NCBI GenBank assembly: GCA_016758965.1
Contig: JAEPRB010000023.1
Location: 62,001 to 126,000 of the forward strand
Direction: 5' to 3'
DNA from: Circinella minor
Lineage: Eukaryota > Mucoromycota > Mucoromycetes > Mucorales > Lichtheimiaceae
DNA length: 64,000 bases
The position numbers were made by a program, and so were the translations under genes. The notes beneath the pieces were generated by a model. The model did no database searches. It was given only the letters and a program-made list of their open reading frames with translations, and was not told the origin of the DNA. Below, piece after piece: positions 25,062 to 37,268 of this stretch (position 1 is the first letter of the stretch; each line of letters starts with the position of its first letter).

Positions 25062-25333
25062 ATGCATCCTTGGTTTATTAGTTGGATTACCATGTCACGC
25101 GCGCTCATGCTTTTGTGCTCATTTGTACTGTTGGTTATTTTTTTTTCATCTAATTCGAGTTCTACTGCGGTAAATTATTCATTTTTATATGTAAAATAAT
25201 GATAAATTTTGTGATATGATACCATCAGCATCTTGTCACGATCATCAGTGCTGCGGTAGCTGCTTTATTTAGGCGAAATAATATAATTATAGTATTACCT
25301 TTTTTTTACATTATTGTCGGAAGTTGTCAGTGA
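25062..25333 (+). CDS. Possible small two-helix membrane protein
   Basis: Two candidate exons, 25062-25169 and 25229-25333, join in phase 0 to give 70 residues. The first exon reads MHPWFISWITMSRALMLLCS and continues hydrophobic, the second has HLVTIISAAVAALF and then a second hydrophobic stretch after an RR pair. Two membrane segments would result. The intron has gtaaat and an acceptor at accatcag. I know no family for it. The frame stays open across both exons and the hydrophobicity pattern is regular, but in AT-rich DNA such a frame can arise by chance, so this is a weak call. It would be divergent from EF-2. Confidence 0.3.
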
Positions 25334-26605
25334 TCATTTTGATTGCATTATTCCTGTGCAACATTACTTCTTTATCCGAAACCCTCGAATTTCTCTCTTG
25401 TTGGTGCCCGGCCCATAAATCCATTTCTTTCTTTTCATGCAACAGCAAGGAATATACTATTATACGCTGTCAAGTTATAAATTTTTTAACAGGTGACAAC
25501 TCTTTATTATTATTTTGATTTGGTAAAGTCGCCTGACCTTGTCAACCGGGAAGTAGTTTTTTTTTTTTAAAAAAAAAGTAGTGTAAGATCGGACGAAGAA
25601 AGATAAAAACATATTTATACTACAGTGGTATTTCATCATAACTACGTTAGCATTAGTTTTCTTCATAAGCGTGGTGCGTACTATATATGTATATGGTTTA
25701 CGCAAGAGTAAGGTGACCCGGGCCATCATTATAATCAACATTATCTTCGTCTTTTTATTATATTTGCGTTTTTATTTTATATATTTATATATTATTTTGT
25801 TGTGATGATATAAAAAAAAATACATTGCTTCTGCAGGAGGAAGGGAAGAAAGTTATATGTTTACTTCTCTGGTTTTGACAGAGAACGATTATCATCTTAA
25901 AATCAAATTATGAATGGGTGGGAAAGTTATAATATAACTATAATCTGATGACTTTTTTCTCCGTCATATATATTATATGTAACCTTGTTTTCTAAATAAA
26001 CATCATCAATTTAAATGTGTATTAATGGACTGTAAGAAAACCGTGGGTAACAAATAATTTTCCGTGTTCGTTTCTTATGCAACCTTTCTTTTCAACATTT
26101 AATGTTTAAGCAAAATTAAATTCAATCAATAGAAAAGCTTTATTACCATTGTTACTATATACGTATATCTTTATTTAGTCAACAATAACATAAGATGAAA
26201 CAATAAAAAATTTCTTACGTACTTCATTGTATTTATATATTTATATATTATATATGTAGATTAATAAGTATATTTTTATAAATGATAAATGATAAAACAA
26301 AAACCATTGGATTTCTTTAAATGAATAACTTGTGATTGCTTTAGTTTATATTAGTTACCATGGTAGTTGATCATAATAATTCATTTGACATAAAAAAAAA
26401 AGTTTTTGGAGCATTTCTCATGCAAAAAAATAATTAAGAAAAAAAATACAGTGGCTGATTAACCAATAGAGTATTGTTTTTCGGTTACACAATATTATCT
26501 AGCGGACCCATAATGAAAACTTTTTTTGGACAGTTCGACATAAACCCGAACCGATCTTTTTATAACTTGCTTGTTCTTTCACTTCAAACCAATACACAGA
26601 ATCAC
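25334..26605. other. AT-rich intergenic region
   Basis: About 1.27 kb before NSA2. Open frames here (25475-25741 minus; a plus-strand frame from 26474) are of low complexity; the latter overlaps the NSA2 introns in the wrong phase. No RNA gene or mobile element was recognised. The NSA2 promoter should lie in the last few hundred bases. Confidence 0.5.
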
Positions 26606-27699
26606 ATGGTACTTGTCAACATTCAACTTTCGATCTTTTTATCATTTTATATTAAAGAGCTCCTTACTAATTTTAAGATCGTTTTAATTAGCCTCAAAAC
26701 GAGCATATTGAAGAACACATTAAGCGTCATGGTCGACGTTTCGATCATGAGGAGCGCACGTAAGCAGAAAAATAAAAACAATAATAATGTCGATAACAAC
26801 AAACGAACGATCATTTCGATTAAAGAGAGAAAAACAGAAGGATTTTTAATTAATTATATAAACTTATTTATTTTACTCATTTTAGGCGAAAACGTCAAGC
26901 TCGTCAGGCACATAAAGATTCTCAATTTGCACAAAAGGTTCATGGTCTTAAGGCCAAATTATACAACAAGAAGCGTCATGCTGAAAAGATTCAAATGAAG
27001 AAGACCATTAAACAACACGAAGAAAAGAATGCCAAACAGAAGTCAGCCGATGCTGTACCCGAAGGTGCTGTTCCAGCATATCTTTTAGATCGTGAAGGTC
27101 AAGATCGTGCAAAGATCTTGAGTAATATGGTGAAGCAAAAGCGAAAAGAAAAGGCAGGTAAATGGTCTGTACCATTACCTGCTGTACGTGGTATGGCCGA
27201 AGATGAAATGTTCAAGGTTGTCAAAACGGGTAAATCCAAGAGCAAGGCATGGAAACGTATGATTACCAAAGCAACCTTTGTTGGTGATGGATTTACTCGT
27301 AAACCACCGAAATATGAACGTTTCGTTCGACCTATGGCTATGCGATACAAAAAGGCTCATGTCACTCATCCAGAATTGAAAGCTACCTTTCAATTACCTA
27401 TTATTGGTGTTAAAAAGAATCCACAGTCGCCTTTGTATACCCAACTTGGTGTCATTACCAAGGGTACAGTCTTGGAAGTCAATGTCTCGGAATTAGGTTT
27501 GGTGACTACTGGTGGTAAGGTTGTTTGGGGTAAATATGCTCAAGTAACCAACAATCCAGGTAAACTATTCTTATTTATATAATTTATTTTTTATATCTAT
27601 GAAAGGAAAGAAAAAAATATGATGGATATTAACAATTTTATTATATATTGTTATTTTATAGAAAACGATGGCTGTATCAATGCTGTTCTTCTTGTTTAA
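26606..27699 (+). CDS. NSA2: Ribosome biogenesis protein NSA2 (60S pre-ribosome)
   Basis: Exons 26606-26608 (ATG only), 26692-26759, 26886-27559 and 27662-27699 give 260 residues, the family length. NSA2 joins nuclear pre-60S particles and is needed for 27S rRNA processing. The N-terminus [21 protein letters not shown], the basic helix [40 protein letters not shown], and the eS8-like core ending [22 protein letters not shown] are diagnostic. The second exon begins with Pro-2, so the start codon must come from an upstream ATG followed by a GT donor; 26606 (ATG|gtactt) fits with an 83-base intron. Other early ATGs do not splice in frame. The start is an inference, the rest is secure. Confidence 0.92.
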
Positions 27700-27814
27700 A
27701 AAAAATATTATTTTATTCGCATATTTTCCCCCTCTTCCATATTTCGCTTGCCATCATTTTTCTTTTCCATCTGTTTCACATAATATTATTGTATAATTAA
27801 ATTTGTTTGTTTCT

Positions 27815-29714
27815 TTATTTTTTGCATCTCACTATTTTATATTTGTACCAGTTCTTGATACGTCTTAATAATCTGGATTTTCTATGATAATGATGATGGT
27901 GATGGTGGTGATGATAATGTTGGTTACGGTATTGATTAATGGATGGCGATGATTGATCTTCTTGTTGATCAACTTGACGACGTTCTTCTTCGTGTCGTGG
28001 TTGCTGTTCTTGAGTTGGTGTGTCGAACACCAGTTGCAACCCAACAGCTGATTCAATGATTGGGAAGTTAATAGAGGAAGCTATGGAATGATTATCTTGA
28101 TTGGTTCTATAGGATCCATGTTCAGTATCTTCTTCTTCTTCTTCTTCTTCCTGTTGTTCACCAAAACTGGATATACTATCGTTTTCAATTAAAAACTGAT
28201 CTAGAAAAGTTGTACGGTCTTGATAAAGATGATAAAATAGTACAAATGGATGTTGGGGATTATTCGACAAAGTATCCTTACTCTGGATTATAGCTGTCAA
28301 TTTTTTTGCAATTTGCTGTGGCGAGCCGATGGTACGGAATGCACGTGCCATCGATTGTATGACAAGTGGATCAAGTGGTGGTTTTAACGGTTTTTCCCTT
28401 TGAATTATATCACTGGTTGGAAATGTACTGCGAAACCATGGGTGCTGTGCCACTTGGGCCAGAGAGATCCGTTGTCGTGGATTAGTAACCAACATAGATT
28501 GGATCAAATGGCGGCACTCGGGACTGAGTCTATCCGGATATTGCACATGGTATTCTTCATCATCTTCATTCGGTAGAATACGTCGACTGACTTGTTCTGG
28601 TGAGTAACCTTCAAAGGGCATTTCACCAGTTACCATAATATAAATCAAAACACCAAAATTCCATACGTCTACCGGTGGTCCTTCGAATGTTTCACTCGTT
28701 GGATCCAAAAGTTCCGGGGCGGTATAATGGATGGATCGACAAAGATGCTGTCGCTTATAAAGTACGTTTCCTTTTTGGTTTATATAGGGTGATGCGGTAC
28801 TGAAGTCCAGAAGTTTGACCCGGTCTTCATTTTGTTCAAGGAGCAAGTTGTCAATTCGAACATCAAGATGAACAATAGCATGACCATGAAGATAGTCGAG
28901 GATTCGCCAAACTTGAAGAGCATACTTTCGTGCATATTTTTCTGATAAATACTCTTGCTGGATCACCTTGAATAAAAGTGGGACGCCGTTAATGTGTTCC
29001 ATAACAAGATAATAGTGATCAGCTGTTGTAATAAATTCGTAAACTTGTGGAATACAGGGATGTCGCAGCAACAATATAATTTGAGCTTCACGATAAGCAT
29101 GTTCGTCACGCAATCTTTCGAGTGCACTTGTTTCTCTGTTCTTGTTCTCATCTTTGTCTTCAACATCACTTGAAATGTCTAAAAAAGCATATTTATTTGC
29201 ACGCGGTGTAATCTTCACAGCAATCTAAAAAATATATTGTGATTTGATATAAATATTGTTAACTAACACATTATTTTACGTAGTGAAGAACTTTATAAAA
29301 GAATTTCAAAATACAAACTTTTTCGTGGGTTATCCGATGCTCTGCCAACTTGATCTGCGCATTACTTCCTTGGTGTAAAGCATTCAGAAAATAATAATCA
29401 CCAATGGATTGGAGTGTAGACATACTATTGCTCCCATTTGCAAGCGGTTTGTTCATACCCTTTCTGACCCGTTTTACCATGTCAAGCTCCCTGATTCCTG
29501 CAGATCCAAAAGATTGAAACGATACCGTCGATGATGAGGATGAAAAGGACAAAAGACTACCGCTTGAATTCATGCTCAAACCACCATCCGGTGATGCTAA
29601 TCGCAGCGAATCGAATGTTTTTCCAGTACATAGGTTACACTGGCACGTATTTATGATCGTCGTCATTACTGTATTGGTATTTGCTTCTTGTTCTGATTCT
29701 TGTGTAATGATCAT
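27815..29714 (-). CDS. MARK/KIN1-like Ser/Thr protein kinase with altered motifs
   Basis: Two minus-strand exons, 29714-29319 and 29224-27815, encode 601 residues. A Ser-rich N-terminal region of about 105 residues precedes the kinase domain. Its layout (IGDYYFLNALHQGSNAQIKLAEHR, later AVKI with the ATP Lys, APELLDP, DVWNFGVLIYIMVTGEMPFEG, HPWF) is that of CAMKL kinases such as MARK/PAR-1/KIN1. Several signatures are changed: the Gly loop has one Gly, HRD is HLD (HLDVRIDNLLL), and DFG is DFS (LLDFSTAS). The catalytic Asp, the following Asn and the metal Asp remain, so activity is possible. The C-terminus has a Glu run, a Gln-rich part and a His-rich stretch. Its stop codon converges on NSA2 with 115 bases between. 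Confidence 0.85.
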
Positions 29715-30656
29715 TTCTTATCAAAGCGAAATAATAGTTTAAAAGTATAAGTTTATTTTCACATAACTAGAGGAAAAAAAAAAGAATATTATCATTTGTT
29801 TTTGGTACGTAAATTCCTTTTCTCATGAAAAAGTTGGTCAACTCCCATGTACTTCTTGAAAGGGTTCATTATCAGGTTCTTCGAATCTCAGGTCGGTGAA
29901 ACAACAAACAAGCAAGTTAACAGGGGTACTGTATAATTATTATTTTTTATTGTTTGTTTATGATTTTTGAAACAAAGTTACCAAACACCAAAGTTATAAG
30001 TTCTAGAACTTTATTGTTACCTAGCGAAGAAAGCAGATCAGCGTTATTCAACATCTCATAAGCAATTATGGAGTCCAACAATCACCGATTGGCAGAACTT
30101 TGTTGAATTCATGTACGGTAACTATCATCTCATCATCGATATTCTATTTTTTTTTATAAAGAGGAAAAAGACGGTAGATCTGCAAATAATTATAAAAGTA
30201 GTTTGAATTACTTTCTTTAATATGACATCTGTCGTTGACAATAGTAAAAACGTGGAGATACTTGCATAATGTATTTAGAAATTGACTTTTATATCAAATG
30301 ATGATCTATGATTTTCATCCGAACCAAGCTTGACAACTATGAAAAATAATACATATAACCCTCAAAATTTTATTAAACATTAAAGAAAGACAACAGAAGC
30401 AGGTAAACTCATAAACATCCCATTCTCTTTTCTCCATTTAACATAATCATTACTCGATTTCTTTTAATATACCGTGTGATATGGGTTATTTTTTGTACTA
30501 TGTGGAGTATTTATTGGAAAATAATACCTGTACAAGAGTAAGCGGAATTCACAAAAAATAATAATCTATTATTTTCTGGCAAAATAATTCTCTTTTTCTT
30601 CGATACTTTTTTTTCTTACTATTGTACATTGTATACTCTATCTCTACTCAAATATA
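29715..30656. other. Divergent promoter region
   Basis: A 942-base AT-rich spacer between the kinase gene (minus) and the MBOAT gene (plus). No open frame of note, no repeats beyond homopolymers. Confidence 0.5.
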
Positions 30657-32244
30657 ATGGACCATTTCTTCGAATCAGTGGCAGCGCGTATGGGTGATCA
30701 AATTAGCGGGGATCATCTCAAGCTTGTCATCTGCGTTATAACATCACTTCCTTTGGCCGTTGTTTATCGAACATTACCACCAAAAAGTCCTACTATAAGA
30801 CATTTATTTTCTATATTTCATGCAATAACCACAATGGTATTTGTTCTCAAATTTTACACGGATGCTTTACACATTGGCCTTACTGGGTTATTCACTTATG
30901 TCTTCATGAAATATTACCGAGGGAAACGCATTGCTTATATCAATTTTATATTCGTGATGATAAGTTTATCGATATGGTAAGAAAGAAAGAAAATGAAAGG
31001 GTAGAAAAGATAGATTGAGGATCATCTGATAGTGCGTATCACTATTTATGATTCCCCAAAAATAGATCTTATGTTTGTACACCATTATGCTCAGCCCCTC
31101 CTATTAATTACATTTCTGCACAAATAAAAAATGAGTTATAGTCATCTTGACCGAAAAATTAATGGACTTGAAGGTTCGAGTAAACTAGATTATTCTGCAC
31201 CCTTAATGGTTGCTATTATCAAGTTTTCTTCTTTTGGATTCAATGTGACAGATGGTCGTAAAACTGCAACATCAGGTACTACAACGATAAATGCATATAA
31301 CGAACGTATGAAAATTGCCAAGTATCCGAGCCTAATCGAATATTTTGGCTGGATTTGTTTTTTTGGCGGATTCTTCATGGTTGGGCCGACGAGTGAATAT
31401 ATGGATTATTATCGATTTACAAACACCTTTTCCTTTTCAAAAGAAAAGTATATGTCTCCGTATATTCCTGCTCTTCGACATATCATTGTCGGTATTGGTT
31501 CTGCTGCTATTGTGGTGCTTGTTGGCGACAAATTCAGTTATACTCGCATGCTGGAAGATTCTTTTTTAAATTTACAATAATAGGCTTTTGTTCCTGAATG
31601 TTGTTGGGTTTGTAACACGTTGTAAATTTACCTGCATTTGACTGCTGGCAGAAGGTGGATGTATTCTTTCAGGATTTGGTTATACTGGGACAAAGGAAGA
31701 CAGATTTCGACTTCGGAATGTCGATTGGTTTGCCTGTGGGACTTCACAATCTCTTAAATATCTTTCGAATAGTTGGAACCTGAGCACAAATAATTGGCTA
31801 CGACATTACGTCTATAATCGAGTGGCATCGCCTGATGAAAAACCAACATCACAGACGCTGGTGGTCACTTATCTCACATCAGCCATATGGCATGGATTCT
31901 ACACTGGCTATTACGCCCTTTTTATTCCGTTCGGCATATTACAAGGTTTAAGCAGACATATTCGCCGTGTTATCCGACCGTTACTCGTTGCAGACAATGA
32001 TTCTTTATCTTTTCTTTCTCAACAAACATCGTCATTGTTATCAATATTACTACGCATAGTGTGCAAGAAGCTTTATGACATTATGGGATACATTATATCT
32101 ATGACATTACTTGCGATACTAACGGTCCCGTTCGATCTTTTGCATGTCTTTAAAATTTTAAAAGTCTGGAGCAGCATTTACTATATCCATATTTGGGCAC
32201 TTCAGAAAAAACGTCCAAAAAAAAGTAGCTACATATTGATATAA
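30657..32244 (+). pseudogene. Broken ALE1/LPCAT-type MBOAT lysophospholipid acyltransferase
   Basis: MBOAT enzymes of this type re-acylate lysophospholipids in the ER membrane. Exon 1 is 30657-30976, and exon 2 starts at 31136 after an unusual ATGAG acceptor. Family marks are the multi-pass N-terminus, IKFSSFGFNVTDGRK, SLIEYFGWICFFGGFFMVGP, later SGFGYTG, the Asn motif SWNLSTNNWLRHYVY, and the catalytic His in SAIWHGFYTGYY. Between them the gene is damaged: frame 1 ends at TAA 31578, while the conserved FLNVVGFVTRCKFTCI continues one base out of frame, then meets TGA at 31639 where the family has Trp before LLAEGGC. No GT-AG intron removes both lesions and keeps the conserved residues. Downstream the frame is open for 200 codons. 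Sequence errors or a recent pseudogene are both possible. Confidence 0.7.
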
Positions 32245-33039
32245 AGTTGAAACAAAAAACATTATAATAATAAATAAACATATACACAAATCTGCGTGGA
32301 TTTCTTTTCTCCGAGCTTCCTAAAAATACTTGAATGATATGAACTATATTATTATATAGAGATAGACTCCTTTTATACTAGAAGCTATGGTCTGGATACC
32401 TAAGGTGAATTGGGTATTACGTATTAAAAAAAATTTATTGACGATGCGTATTCAAAAAGATATTATTTTAGCTAAGCTTCTCGTTACATACATACGGTAC
32501 TGTTCTCAAGGGTTTATGCTCAGGGAACATTGTCAACTGTATTATTATTTTTGTAACTTTAGGACTTATAATATAAAATCGATTAGTCTTGATTACTCTA
32601 GTAGCTTGGTTATTGATGTTTTATAAGTAGGATAAATGCGCTTGCTTTTTACCTGCCGCACCAACATGCTTTTACACTTGGATATAATTTACTCATCTAG
32701 ATATTTATATGTTCTACTGTTCTAGTACTCTGGCTATTATTAAAACATCATAAAAAATATATATAGTAGTATAGTACGAGAAGATACTTACCTACTAGTA
32801 TATACATAAGGTTTTAGGTAGCAACTGTGTAGCCTATGAGTAGTTGGATTTTCTATATTGCTGCAAATTAAAAGTTTCACAGCAACTATTGACATCTTTA
32901 CTTTCAGTTTTTTATCAAATTGTAAGCCTGAAATGCATAATAAAACCCACAGCAAAATAAAATAAAAAAAAACAGAAAAGTCGTACAAAATTCAAATAAA
33001 ATTATGCATGCAAAAATAAAATAAAATATAATGTGTTTA
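32245..33039. other. Convergent intergenic region
   Basis: A 795-base AT-rich spacer between the MBOAT gene and DPM2 3' ends. A 79-codon plus-strand frame at 32387-32626 has no recognisable features and unusual composition, and was not called. Confidence 0.5.
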
Positions 33040-33490
33040 TTATTTTGCTTTTTTAGTTTGTGAATTTTTGCTTTTGGCCATTGCCAAACCCAGGAACGTA
33101 AAAATGACAGTGAGACCAACGATAAGTAAAATAAGAGGTATACGGATAGCATATTCCCAAGGTGGAAAGTAATTTTGTAGTGGGTGATCTTCGTCAACGA
33201 ATGGCTATAATTTTTAATAAACTCAGTGTTAGTTTTTAGCTCTTCTTGTTGATGATATATATGTAAATGTTTATGTGTGATATGCGTGTATCTATCAAAA
33301 AAGAAATATCTGTGTTTTACCATAACAAGAGACCACAACGTGTAATATATAAATATTGCTACTGCACTAAAAAATGCAACTGCTCCAACAGCTTTATCTG
33401 TGCCTGTACTCTATAAATTATAATGTTAGTTATATAATTACATTAATAATTAGGTTTTCATCATTTCAAAAATTGATCTGTCTGTACCAT
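33040..33490 (-). CDS. DPM2: Dolichol-phosphate mannose synthase regulatory subunit DPM2
   Basis: Minus-strand exons 33490-33488 (ATG only), 33410-33321 and 33204-33040 encode 85 residues, the family size. DPM2 is a small ER membrane protein that stabilises the Dpm1 catalytic subunit and supports GPI anchor and N-glycan synthesis. Two membrane segments are seen: AVGAVAFFSAVAIFIYYTLW and, after the conserved PFVDEDHPLQNYFPPWEYAI, IPLILLIVGLTVIFTFLG, ending in a basic tail. The phase-0 splice between LVM and PFVD is well supported. The start codon is inferred from an ATG followed at once by a GT donor (ATG|gtacag), which makes the N-terminus MSTGTDKAVG. Confidence 0.88.
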
Positions 33491-33932
33491 GATGTTTAAG
33501 AAAAATAGGTGTAAAAAAAAGAACGCGAACAAATTCAATTGGCAAAAATATCGCAGATTAAAAAAGAGCTTGTTACTCTGTAAAAGGTAATATTTCAATT
33601 GAATATTTTTTTAAAATATAGCTTTTTTGATATGTCATATAAAGAAAGTTTGTGCATTAAAAATGCTACAATCAATTATAATTCTTAATGTAATTTAATT
33701 CATTTTAAAATATGTATTTTTACTTTATTAAGTACCTATCCCTTTGATATTAAGTTGTATTTATATATATTACAATCAATAAAACATCCACAGACTAATC
33801 TCTCAACAATTCCACAACCAATTCATACTTTAATAATATCAACAGTTACACACATAATTATATGCTTTTTAAATAAGGGTTTTTATTTTTTATTTTTGGA
33901 TTGACCAAAAAACAAAAGAGAAAAAAAAACCT
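33491..33932. other. Intergenic region upstream of DPM2
   Basis: A 442-base very AT-rich spacer between the DPM2 start codon and the RPS17 stop codon, both genes on the minus strand. Nothing coding recognised. Confidence 0.5.
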
Positions 33933-34798
33933 TTATTCTTGACGACGGGGAGCGTTATTGCGACGAGGACGACGAACGTCAGTTTGAGCAGAAGCAGCAA
34001 TGGGTGCGGTAACCTTGACATTTTGAAGACCACCAAAGTTGATAGACTTGAGTAATTCCTAAATGTTGTCAAGTATCGTATATATACGATTATAATAATT
34101 AATAACTTTTGCGCTGGATTGGATCTTGACACCGATAAAAAAAAAACAAATCATAGTATTGAATGGCCATCGAAAGATCCAACCGGCGTTCAACTAATTA
34201 AATTTGTTTGAATGATAATAATAAGAAAATTACATACCTCAGTTTCAGGGTCAATTTCAATAGCAGAGGTATCCAAAGCAGATTGTTCGGGAACGTAGTT
34301 ATCACGACGTTCACGTTCTTCTTCTTGCAACTTGAAGGAGATACCACGAACAGGACCGCGCGAAATACGCTTCATCAAATGGGTGGTGAAACCAGCAATC
34401 TTGTTGCGAAGACGCTTGGAAGAGATGATAGCAACTTCATCACAGATCTTCTTGTTGGTTTGGAAATCCAAAGTAAGACGAGGATAGTACTTTTCGATCA
34501 AGACACGAGAAGCCTTCTTGACAGTCTTAGTTCTATATAAAAATATTGTTACAAAATTAGTATTTCTCGTTCATTTTTCATTTTTCTTAGTAAATTGTAT
34601 ATTTTTGCTGTTGAATATATATACCTAACGCGACCCTATATGAAGAAAATCGATTGAATCTGTTAGATTTTGTCTTCCAAATCATCCATCCATTTATTCA
34701 TCCTGTTCATCCATCAATATCTTCATTAAATCCAACTTTCTATCTTTTCTCTCTTATCATTATCTTCCATTTCATTTCTCCCCTTTTATACATACCAT
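33933..34798 (-). CDS. RPS17: 40S ribosomal protein S17 (eS17)
   Basis: Minus-strand exons 34798-34796 (ATG only), 34635-34625 (11 nt), 34532-34238 and 34058-33933 give 144 residues. eS17 is a component of the small subunit head. The sequence [20 protein letters not shown], then [34 protein letters not shown] and [11 protein letters not shown] are diagnostic. The C-terminal tail is basic with RRPRRNN. The 11-nt exon (GGTCGCGTTAG) supplies Gly-Arg-Val and the start of Arg. An intron directly behind the start codon is also known for RPS17 in budding yeast, which supports the ATG-only exon. The promoter is shared with or close to that of BRX1. Confidence 0.95.
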
Positions 34799-35725
34799 AT
34801 TTGATATTCGTTAAAAAGGAGGAACTGAATTTCCATATTAGTCTTGCATTTTTGATTGTTCCCAGAAATTCCGACCGATGCATTAATTATCATCCATAAT
34901 ATTTGGTATAATAATAAGTAAATCTGAGGTGGTGTGTAAACTTGAATTTTTATATTTTAGTATATAAGTAAAAAAGAACTTGGTGGACTACTATTATTAA
35001 TAAACAATGAATACTGTATAATTAACTGTTTCAAAGATAAAATAATAATTGTTGAGAGATTTCTTTATACACAAAAAAAATATATATTTAAGACTTTTGT
35101 TATTGAAACATTTGATAATATCAAAAATAGAAATAATAATAATAACATAGATAGCTCTTATAAAAGTAAAAGAGTCATAAGATCAACCTATTTTCTATTA
35201 CTACGCATTGGAAGCGAAATACAAATAATATTATTTATTTTCATTTTTATATACTAAAAGTGATAAATCAATTTGTAGTAAAGAATTTGTGATATAAACT
35301 GAGTGTTTTAGAATATAAAGCATATACCATTATTTATTGTCATGTAATAAATAACTTTCTTTAAAGAAAAAAAAAGTGGTAGTACATACTATGTTTTGCT
35401 TGCATAATATTATAAATTTAGTTATATGATATATGTAGTCCTATCTACATTTTTCTTTTATATATATATAATACGCCAGATAGTATCTATTTTATATATA
35501 ATTATGTAATATTAGCACAGTCTTTTCTTTCTTTTTAAACATGTCTTTCTTATTTTATAGTTTGACAATTCAGCATATAATGCCATCTTTTACGTTACAC
35601 TAATTACCATATTTAGATCGCTCGTGATGGCTTAGCGAACTTTTTTGCGAAACTTACTAACAAGTTCCGACTTTTTTTTTTGACGCTTTTACAACCTATA
35701 CACATATATATAATATAATATTAAA
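34799..35725. other. Divergent promoter region, RPS17/BRX1
   Basis: A 927-base AT-rich spacer between two divergent genes of ribosome production, RPS17 (minus) and BRX1 (plus). Coordinate expression from this region is plausible. No known ribosomal-gene box could be assigned with confidence, and no other gene is seen. Confidence 0.5.
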
Positions 35726-36972
35726 ATGGCCACCGTGTTCAAGACTGCCGAAAAAGCCAAAGGATCGTCCGAGAATAAAGTTAAAGATAGACGAATTAAT
35801 AAGCAACGAGTAATGTTGCTTGCTTCTCGAGGCATTGTATTCCGGTAAGTTTAAATATTTATTATTTCTTCGAGAGAGTTTTTTTTTTTTCAGGATTGTA
35901 GTTGATCTGATCTAATCTATTTCTATCTTTCTTTTATAGTTACCGTCATTTACTTACTGATCTCGAAGGCATCTTACCTCATTCCAAAAAAGATTCTAAA
36001 CTCGACACAAAGGACAATTTGTTTGTTTTAAATGAACTTGCCGATTTGAATAACTGTAATAACTGTATCTTTTTCGAAGTACGTAAACGACAAGATCTTT
36101 ACATGTGGATGGCAAAGACTCCCAATGGACCTTCTGTTAAATTTCACGTTCAAAACTGTAAGTTTCTTTATTATTTACTTTATTATATATATATATATAT
36201 ACAATGTAATTTATTAATTTGCATATATACATATCAAAAACTTAGTGCATACATTGGATGAATTGAAAATGACTGGTAACTGTCTCAAGGGTTCACGTCA
36301 TATTCTCTCATTCGATCAAACATTCGATTCTGCACCACACTGGCAATTATTAAAAGAATTGTTATCTCAAGTATTCAATGTTCCCAAGGGTTCCCGTCGA
36401 TCAAAACCTTTTATCGATCACGTTTTAACTTTCTCTATTGCTGACAACAAAATTTGGTTTAGAAACTATCAGGTAACCAAGTGAAAAAGAAAAAGGAAAT
36501 AGAATAGAATGGGATTTAAAGTTAACACATACGTGGAATTGGGGTTTTTTATTATTATTATTAGATCGTTGAAAAGAACAAAGAAAATACACCTGGTTTT
36601 ACTACAAAGGAAAAAGGAGATGTATCACTAGTTGAAATTGGTCCTCGATTCTGTTTAACGACAATCCGTATATTTGAAGGTTCATTCGGTGGGCCAACTG
36701 TATTTGAAAACCCAGAATTTGTACACCCTAACTTTGTAAGTTAAAGAAATCATGCGAATTTTTTTTTTAAAAAAAAGAATATGATATAGATATATTTTAT
36801 TCACGATATATAATTTATTTGGTATTTGTTTGATTAGGTTCGTTCTGCTATGTTGAAGGAAAAGAAGGAAAAATACCAAAAACGTCAACAAGCTATGGGT
36901 GAACGTAAGGTCAGAATTAAAGAATCTGAAGGTCAAGAGTCTGAATTGAGTAATAAGAATGTTTTCCAATAA
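35726..36972 (+). CDS. BRX1: Ribosome biogenesis protein BRX1 (Brix domain)
   Basis: Five exons, 35726-35844, 35940-36157, 36246-36472, 36565-36735 and 36838-36972, encode 289 residues, near the yeast Brx1 size. Brx1 is a nucleolar factor of early pre-60S particles, working with Ebp2. The Brix domain is complete: RVMLLASRGIVFRYRHLLTD, CNNCIFFEVRKRQDLYMWMA, GNCLKGSRHILSFDQTFD, HVLTFSIADNKIWFRNYQ, VEIGPRFCLTTIRIFEGSFG and the C-terminal region FVHPNFVRSAML. The Lys/Glu-rich tail ends in NVFQ. All splice phases agree. Confidence 0.95.
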
Positions 36973-37268
36973 ATAAAATATACTTCTTTATTTCTTTTTT
37001 TTTAAAAATATATATATATATATTTATATATATATTATTATACTCTAAAATTACATCCTATTCACTCCTATTCACATATAAGGAGATAACGAAAGAAAAA
37101 AAGAGAGAGAGAGAAAATATTTTTATGTGATCATCATCCAAATTAAGTAACAAAATTTCGCTCTTTATAAGTTGGCTGATTTAGTGGAGAATTATGTGGT
37201 TGTTTTCGGGACACCCGTTTCCGTTTTACCTTTTGAGCCTATTACAAGATATTGAATATATTATTTTT

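Noticed and set aside
26474..26998. 174-codon plus-strand frame over the NSA2 5' region
   Set aside because: It runs through both NSA2 introns in the wrong phase; the spliced NSA2 model explains the conserved sequence.
31602..31651. A short GT-AG intron that would remove the TGA in the MBOAT gene
   Set aside because: It would delete conserved residues (FVTRCK and LLAE) and leave the next exon out of frame, and would not repair the stop at 31578.
32387..32626. 79-codon plus-strand frame after the MBOAT gene
   Set aside because: No match to the MBOAT C-terminus or any other family; it lies after a clear stop and 3' UTR-like DNA.
37194..37268. Upstream in-frame ATG that would lengthen the tricalbin by 25 residues
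   Set aside because: The extra residues are hydrophobic and directly follow leader-like DNA; the ATG at 37269 begins a normal disordered polar N-terminus. It is kept as an alternative in the gene entry.
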